Assembly: GCA_017307755.1 (NCBI GenBank)
Contig: JAFKGQ010000016.1
Location: 1 to 64,000, forward strand
DNA length: 64,000 nt
Reading direction: 5' to 3'
From: Chitinophagaceae bacterium
Lineage (GTDB): Bacteria; Bacteroidota; Bacteroidia; Chitinophagales; Chitinophagaceae
The translations under genes were made by a program, and so were the position numbers. The notes under the pieces were generated by a model. The model searched no databases. It saw only the letters and a program-made list of their open reading frames with translations, and had not been told where the DNA came from. Shown in pieces: positions 60,115-64,000 of the stretch. Position 1 is the first letter of the stretch, and every line of letters begins with the position of its first letter.

Positions 60115-61477
60115 CGGCAGGATCATCACGGCTACAGACGACTTCATCGGTGATATCTACATCGAAGGGGAAAAGATCGTTTCCATTGGTAAGCATCTGC
60201 ATGTTTCCGCCGATAAGACCATCGACGCCACGGGCCAGTTGGTGATGCCCGGCGGCATCGACCCGCACGTCCACCTGGACATGCCTTTTATGGGCACTTT
60301 TTCCAGCGACAGTTATGAAACAGGTACCCGGGCCGCCCTCTTTGGAGGCACTACCACCGTCATCGACTTTATCCTGCAAAAACAGGGACATTCGCTGCAG
60401 GAAGCCTTTGATGAATGGAATGGCCGTGCCAACGGCACTGCCGTTGGGGATTATAGCTTTCATATGGCAGTGACGGACTTTAATGACCGGACCAGGCCGG
60501 AGATAAAGACAATGGTGGAAGATCATGGTATTACTTCCTTCAAAACCTTTATGGCCTATAAAGGAGCCCTGATGATCGACGACAGACAGATGACGGCCCT
60601 CATGCAGGAAGTCCGCCGGCATGGCGGCCTGGTGACTGTCCATGCCACCAATGGCGATATGATCGACTATCTCGTGGCTAGACATCGTTCTGAAGGGAAG
60701 CTGTCTCCCCGCTACCACTATTTATCACAACCAGAGGTTACAGAGGCGGAGGCATCAGGCAGATTTGCCGACATAGCTCATTATACGGGCTGTCCCGGCT
60801 ACATCGTGCATCTAACATGCGAAGGAGCTCTCAATGCCGTACGTAATGCCACCACCCGCAACCAGCATGTATGGGTAGAGACGTGTATCCAGTACCTTCT
60901 GCTGGACGCTTCCCATTATGGCGAAGACTTCGAAGGGGCCAAATGGGTGATGAGCCCGCCACTCAGGGAAAAGAAAGACCAGGTGACACTGTGGGCCGGC
61001 ATCAACCAGGGACTGGTGAATGTGGTAGCTACTGACCACTGCCCTTTCCGGTGGGAACAAAAGCTGATGGGGAAAGACGATTTCTCCAGGATACCCAATG
61101 GCCACCCCGCTATCGAACACAGGATGGAGCTGCTGTACAGCGAAGGCGTACGTAAAGGGAGGATCAGCCTGCAGAAATATGTAGAGCTCACTTCCACCAA
61201 TCCGGCGAAAATTTTTGGGCTCTTTCCCCGCAAAGGGACACTGGCGCCGGACAGCGACGCTGATATTATTTTATTGGACCCCAACCGTCAACATACCCTT
61301 TCGGCCGCCACACACCATATGAACGTGGATTACTCGGCTTATGAAGGATGGCAGCTGACAGGAAAGGTTCAGACCGTCCTGTTGAGGGGACAGGTAGCCG
61401 TCGACCAGGGAGAGTGCAAGATAGAAAAAGGATACGGCCGGTTCATCCGGCGGAGTCGCCATACAGGTCTTGCCTGA
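60095..61477 (+). CDS. hydA: Dihydropyrimidinase (D-hydantoinase family)
   Basis: A 460-residue cyclic amidohydrolase that opens dihydrouracil to N-carbamoyl-beta-alanine. The metal motif DPHVHLDMPFMGT is near residue 58. The carboxylated lysine is in TSFKTFMAYKGALMIDD. Further ligand motifs are GGLVTVHATNGDMI and YIVHLTCEGALNAV, and the VATDHCPF aspartate is the general base. Normal length. The ATG at 60095 lies within the transporter gene; a longer frame start at 59984 is rejected. Gene name by homology to the family. Confidence 0.93.
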   Translation: MSVLITNGRIITATDDFIGDIYIEGEKIVSIGKHLHVSADKTIDATGQLVMPGGIDPHVHLDMPFMGTFSSDSYETGTRAALFGGTTTVIDFILQKQGHSLQEAFDEWNGRANGTAVGDYSFHMAVTDFNDRTRPEIKTMVEDHGITSFKTFMAYKGALMIDDRQMTALMQEVRRHGGLVTVHATNGDMIDYLVARHRSEGKLSPRYHYLSQPEVTEAEASGRFADIAHYTGCPGYIVHLTCEGALNAVRNATTRNQHVWVETCIQYLLLDASHYGEDFEGAKWVMSPPLREKKDQVTLWAGINQGLVNVVATDHCPFRWEQKLMGKDDFSRIPNGHPAIEHRMELLYSEGVRKGRISLQKYVELTSTNPAKIFGLFPRKGTLAPDSDADIILLDPNRQHTLSAATHHMNVDYSAYEGWQLTGKVQTVLLRGQVAVDQGECKIEKGYGRFIRRSRHTGLA

Positions 61478-61520
61478 CGGCCGCCGGTAACTATGTAACG
61501 TTAACCAACAAACGAATAAA

Positions 61521-62387
61521 ATGCCCAGAATCGTCAAATCCGGCCTCATCCAGATGAGCCTGCCTAAAACAGAAGGAGAAGGCACGATCGAAGAGATCAA
61601 GGAAGCCATGGTGCAAAAACACCTGCCATATATCGAAGAAGCAGGTAAAAAAGGCGTCCAGATCCTTTGTCTTCAGGAGATATTCAACACGCCCTATTTC
61701 TGCCCCGGCCAGGACCGCGCCTGGTATGAGTCCGCCGAGCCTGTACCGGGCCCCATCGTAGAGCGGATGACGGAATACGCAAAAAAGTACAATATGGTGA
61801 TGATCGTACCCGTCTATGAAAAAGAGCAGGCCGGCGTGCTGTATAACACCGCCGCGGTCATCGACGCCGACGGCACCTTCCTGGGAAAATATCGTAAGAA
61901 CCATATCCCTCATACTTCCGGCTTTTGGGAAAAATTCTTTTTCAAACCCGGTAACCTAGGTTATCCCGTCTTCCAGACAAAATATGCCAGGATCGGCGTG
62001 TATATCTGTTATGACCGTCATTTCCCCGATGGAGCCCGTTGTCTGGGACTCAACGGCGCCGAGATCGTGTACAATCCATCCGCCACCGTGGCCGGGCTCT
62101 CTCAATACCTCTGGCGCCTGGAACAACCTGCTCATGCGGCCGCCAATGGTTATTTTATGGGTTGTATCAACCGCGTAGGCGAAGAAAGACCCTGGAACCT
62201 GGGCCGATTTTACGGCAGCTCCTACTTTGTGGACCCAAGGGGACAGATATTCGCCCAGGCTTCCGAAGACAAGGATGAGCTGCTTATCGCCGAGTTCGAC
62301 CTGGATAAGATCGAGGAGGTACGCAGTGTCTGGCAGTTCTTCAGGGACAGACGCCCGGAGACTTACGGAAAATTGACTGAACTTTAA
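61521..62387 (+). CDS. Nitrilase-family beta-ureidopropionase
   Basis: A 288-residue carbon-nitrogen hydrolase that splits N-carbamoyl-beta-alanine to beta-alanine, CO2 and ammonia. The nitrilase triad is visible: Glu in ILCLQEIFNTPYF, Lys in YRKNHIPH, and Cys in IGVYICYDRHFPDGARCLG. Placement directly after dihydropyrimidinase and before PreT supports the ureidopropionase role over a generic amidase. It begins 43 bases after the previous stop. Confidence 0.92.
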   Translation: MPRIVKSGLIQMSLPKTEGEGTIEEIKEAMVQKHLPYIEEAGKKGVQILCLQEIFNTPYFCPGQDRAWYESAEPVPGPIVERMTEYAKKYNMVMIVPVYEKEQAGVLYNTAAVIDADGTFLGKYRKNHIPHTSGFWEKFFFKPGNLGYPVFQTKYARIGVYICYDRHFPDGARCLGLNGAEIVYNPSATVAGLSQYLWRLEQPAHAAANGYFMGCINRVGEERPWNLGRFYGSSYFVDPRGQIFAQASEDKDELLIAEFDLDKIEEVRSVWQFFRDRRPETYGKLTEL

Positions 62388-62399
62388 ACTGGTCAGCGT

Positions 62400-63746
62400 A
62401 TGGCTATTACCAACAACAGGCTGACGCCCGGAGAATATGTAGAAAATTTTGGCGACATCCATCCCCCTTTCGAGACAAGGGATGCTGCCCTGGTGGAGGC
62501 CAACCGCTGTCTGTACTGTTACGACGCCCCCTGTACCAAAAGCTGTCCCACCGGCATCGACGTACCAAAGTTCATCAAACAGATTGCCACGGATGACCTG
62601 AAAGGCGCTGCCCGGACCATCTTTATTTCTAATATCATGGGTGGCGGCTGCTCCCGGGTATGTCCTGTGGAGAAGCTCTGTGAAGGCGCCTGCGTATACA
62701 ATCTAATGGAGGAAAAACCCATTTCCATCGCCCGTCTTCAGCGGCTGCCGACCGACGAGGCGATGAGACGGAAGTGGCCTCTTTTTGTACGGAAGCCGGC
62801 CCTCGGCAAACGCGTAGCCATTGTCGGAGCAGGCCCTGCAGGGCTTAGCGCCGCGCATGTGCTTTCACGTGAAGGCATAGATGTGACCATTTATGAGAAG
62901 GAGGCCCGTGGAGGAGGTCTGATGACCTATGGCGTGGCCGCATATAAGGTCACGCCGGATTACTGTGCGGAAGAACTGGAATATATTCTTTCTTTAGGCG
63001 GCATCACCATTCAATACAATACCTCCCTGGGAAAAGATCTTACATTACAACACCTGCGGGAGCAATATGACGCTGTCTTTCTGGCTTTTGGCGTAGGGCT
63101 TGCCCGACGGCTGGATATTCCCGGTGAGGAGCTCGCCGGGGTGGTGAATGCGCTTAAATTTATCTATGATATCAGGACGGAAGGGTTTCCTGCGGTCCCT
63201 GTGGGAGACAAGGTCGCTGTCATCGGTATGGGTATGACGGCTATCGACGCTGCTACCCAGGCCCGTCGTCTGGGCGCAGGAGAGGTCACCCTGGTCTATA
63301 GAAGGACAGAGACAGAAATGCCCTGCACACAAAAAGAGCTGGAGATCGCCCGTCAGGATGGCTGTCGTATTCACTGGCTGGCAGCACCTCAGGCAGTAAT
63401 AGGCGCCGGAGGGCATGTTACAGGACTCCGGTGTGAACGGATGGAGTTAGGTCCTCCGGATGCGGGAGGGCGCCGCTCGCCTCAACCTACCGGCGAGACA
63501 TTTACCCTTGACGTGGATATGGTGATCAAAGCCACGGGGCAGATGCCTTTCGAAGAGCTGGCGCTTGACGCCGGAGTGGGCCATCGTGGCGGGAAAGTTG
63601 CTGTGGACGGCGCCGGCGCTACTTCGCTGCCCGGTGTCTTTGCCGGCGGCGACTGTGTCAATGGAGGAAAAGAGGTGGTGGACGCGGTGCAGGCAGGCAA
63701 GTTGAGCGCAGCCGCTATCCTTTCTTATTTGCAGATCACTCATTAA
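62400..63746 (+). CDS. preT: Dihydropyrimidine dehydrogenase subunit PreT
   Basis: A 448-residue flavin and iron-sulfur NAD(P)H oxidoreductase subunit that feeds electrons to PreA. Eight N-terminal cysteines bind two [4Fe-4S] clusters (CLYCYDAPCTKSCPTGIDV, GGCSRVCPVEKLCEGACV). FAD motif VAIVGAGPAGLSAAHVL lies near residue 140, the NAD motif VAVIGMGMTAIDAATQA near 275, and GVFAGGDCVNGGKEVVDAV at the C-terminus. Length exceeds the E. coli protein by ~35 residues. With PreA it reduces uracil or thymine to the dihydro form, step one of the pathway. Confidence 0.93.
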   Translation: MAITNNRLTPGEYVENFGDIHPPFETRDAALVEANRCLYCYDAPCTKSCPTGIDVPKFIKQIATDDLKGAARTIFISNIMGGGCSRVCPVEKLCEGACVYNLMEEKPISIARLQRLPTDEAMRRKWPLFVRKPALGKRVAIVGAGPAGLSAAHVLSREGIDVTIYEKEARGGGLMTYGVAAYKVTPDYCAEELEYILSLGGITIQYNTSLGKDLTLQHLREQYDAVFLAFGVGLARRLDIPGEELAGVVNALKFIYDIRTEGFPAVPVGDKVAVIGMGMTAIDAATQARRLGAGEVTLVYRRTETEMPCTQKELEIARQDGCRIHWLAAPQAVIGAGGHVTGLRCERMELGPPDAGGRRSPQPTGETFTLDVDMVIKATGQMPFEELALDAGVGHRGGKVAVDGAGATSLPGVFAGGDCVNGGKEVVDAVQAGKLSAAAILSYLQITH

Positions 63747-63756
63747 AATTTTTATC

Positions 63757-64000
63757 ATGGCTTCCTTACATACCAACTATCTCGGTATCTCCTCCCCCAA
63801 CCCCTTCTGGCTGGCCAGCGCCCCGCCTACCGACAAGTTGATAAATGTCCTTCGCGCTTTCGAAGCAGGCTGGGGCGGCGTGGTATGGAAAACGCTGGGC
63901 AGCCAGATAAAAAATGTATCCTCCCGTTATTCCGCCGTAGATTATCACGGCAGCCGCGTCATGGGACTGAATAACATCGAGCTCATCAGCGACAGGCCGC
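63757..64000 (+). CDS. preA: Dihydropyrimidine dehydrogenase subunit PreA (5' part)
   Basis: The first 81 residues of the catalytic FMN subunit, cut by the window end. It starts ASLHTNYLGISSPNPFWLAS, continues TDKLINVLRAFEAGWGGVVW and KTLGSQIKNVSSRY, and reaches GLNNIELISDRP, which matches PreA and the dihydroorotate dehydrogenase-like barrel of DPYD. The ferredoxin-like C-terminus is outside the window. It starts 10 bases after the preT stop. Confidence 0.92.
   Translation, partial: MASLHTNYLGISSPNPFWLASAPPTDKLINVLRAFEAGWGGVVWKTLGSQIKNVSSRYSAVDYHGSRVMGLNNIELISDRP

Noticed and set aside
1..64000. CRISPR arrays, rRNA and tRNA genes
   Set aside because: No regularly spaced repeats and no cloverleaf or rRNA-like stretches were noticed in the gaps. 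A dedicated search could still find a tRNA I missed.

Overview
The window comes from a Bacteroidota chromosome, most likely a Chitinophagaceae member. This is inferred from two complete SusC/SusD loci each with an ECF sigma factor and FecR, a type IX secretion sorting domain, Bacteroides-type tra genes, DUF4142/DUF3823/DUF4832 families, and promoter-like TTTG / TAnnTTTG elements. No rRNA, tRNA or CRISPR array was seen.

Region 1 (1-15030, + strand) is the transfer and mobilisation part of an integrative conjugative element. It opens with the 3' end of a group II intron (a perfect 34-nt domain V at 53-86) lying in or just before traE. The order is then traF, traG (VirB4-type ATPase), a small membrane protein, three tandem TraI-like secreted proteins, traJ, traK, a TraM protein whose C-terminus looks like the end of TraN, a relaxosome accessory protein, a MOBP-type relaxase, a coupling protein, and a 962-residue Upf1-like superfamily 1 helicase that may be cargo. 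Most of these genes overlap or nearly touch.

Region 2 (15080-18473) is a scar zone. A DUF3050 gene is followed by remnants of a T9SS-sorted protein, a LacI-type regulator and an Rpn-type transposase, then by two small genes (a Pro/Glu/Lys-rich peptide and a DUF4142 lipoprotein).

Region 3 (18528-34192, + strand) is a polysaccharide utilisation locus: sigma factor, FecR, SusC, SusD, DUF3823 lipoprotein, a serine hydrolase fused to a glycosidase-like domain, MFS transporter, cupin, sugar isomerase-like TIM barrel, Tat-exported Gfo/Idh/MocA oxidoreductase and a GH28 protein. A strong bidirectional terminator separates it from a convergent T9SS beta-helix protein (34200-36683). That gene has a promoter and a pair of PurR/LacI-like operators upstream.

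Region 4 (36875-48547, - strand) holds a 45-residue membrane peptide and a second locus transcribed as sigma factor, FecR, SusC, SusD, PKD lipoprotein, DUF4832 protein and GH92 alpha-mannosidase-family enzyme. A third LacI-like operator sits in the divergent promoter region at 48599-48614.

Region 5 (48712-55763, + strand) encodes a heterodimeric ABC exporter with complementary degenerate and canonical ATP sites, a TonB-dependent-type outer membrane barrel and a YncE-like beta-propeller.

Region 6 (55787-64000, + strand, running off the end) is a full reductive pyrimidine catabolic operon. PreT/PreA reduce uracil or thymine, dihydropyrimidinase opens the ring, a nitrilase-family beta-ureidopropionase releases the beta-amino acid, a class III aminotransferase makes the semialdehyde, and a CoA-acylating dehydrogenase finishes to acetyl- or propionyl-CoA. 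An NCS1 transporter supplies the base, and a 7-bp inverted repeat just upstream is a likely operator.
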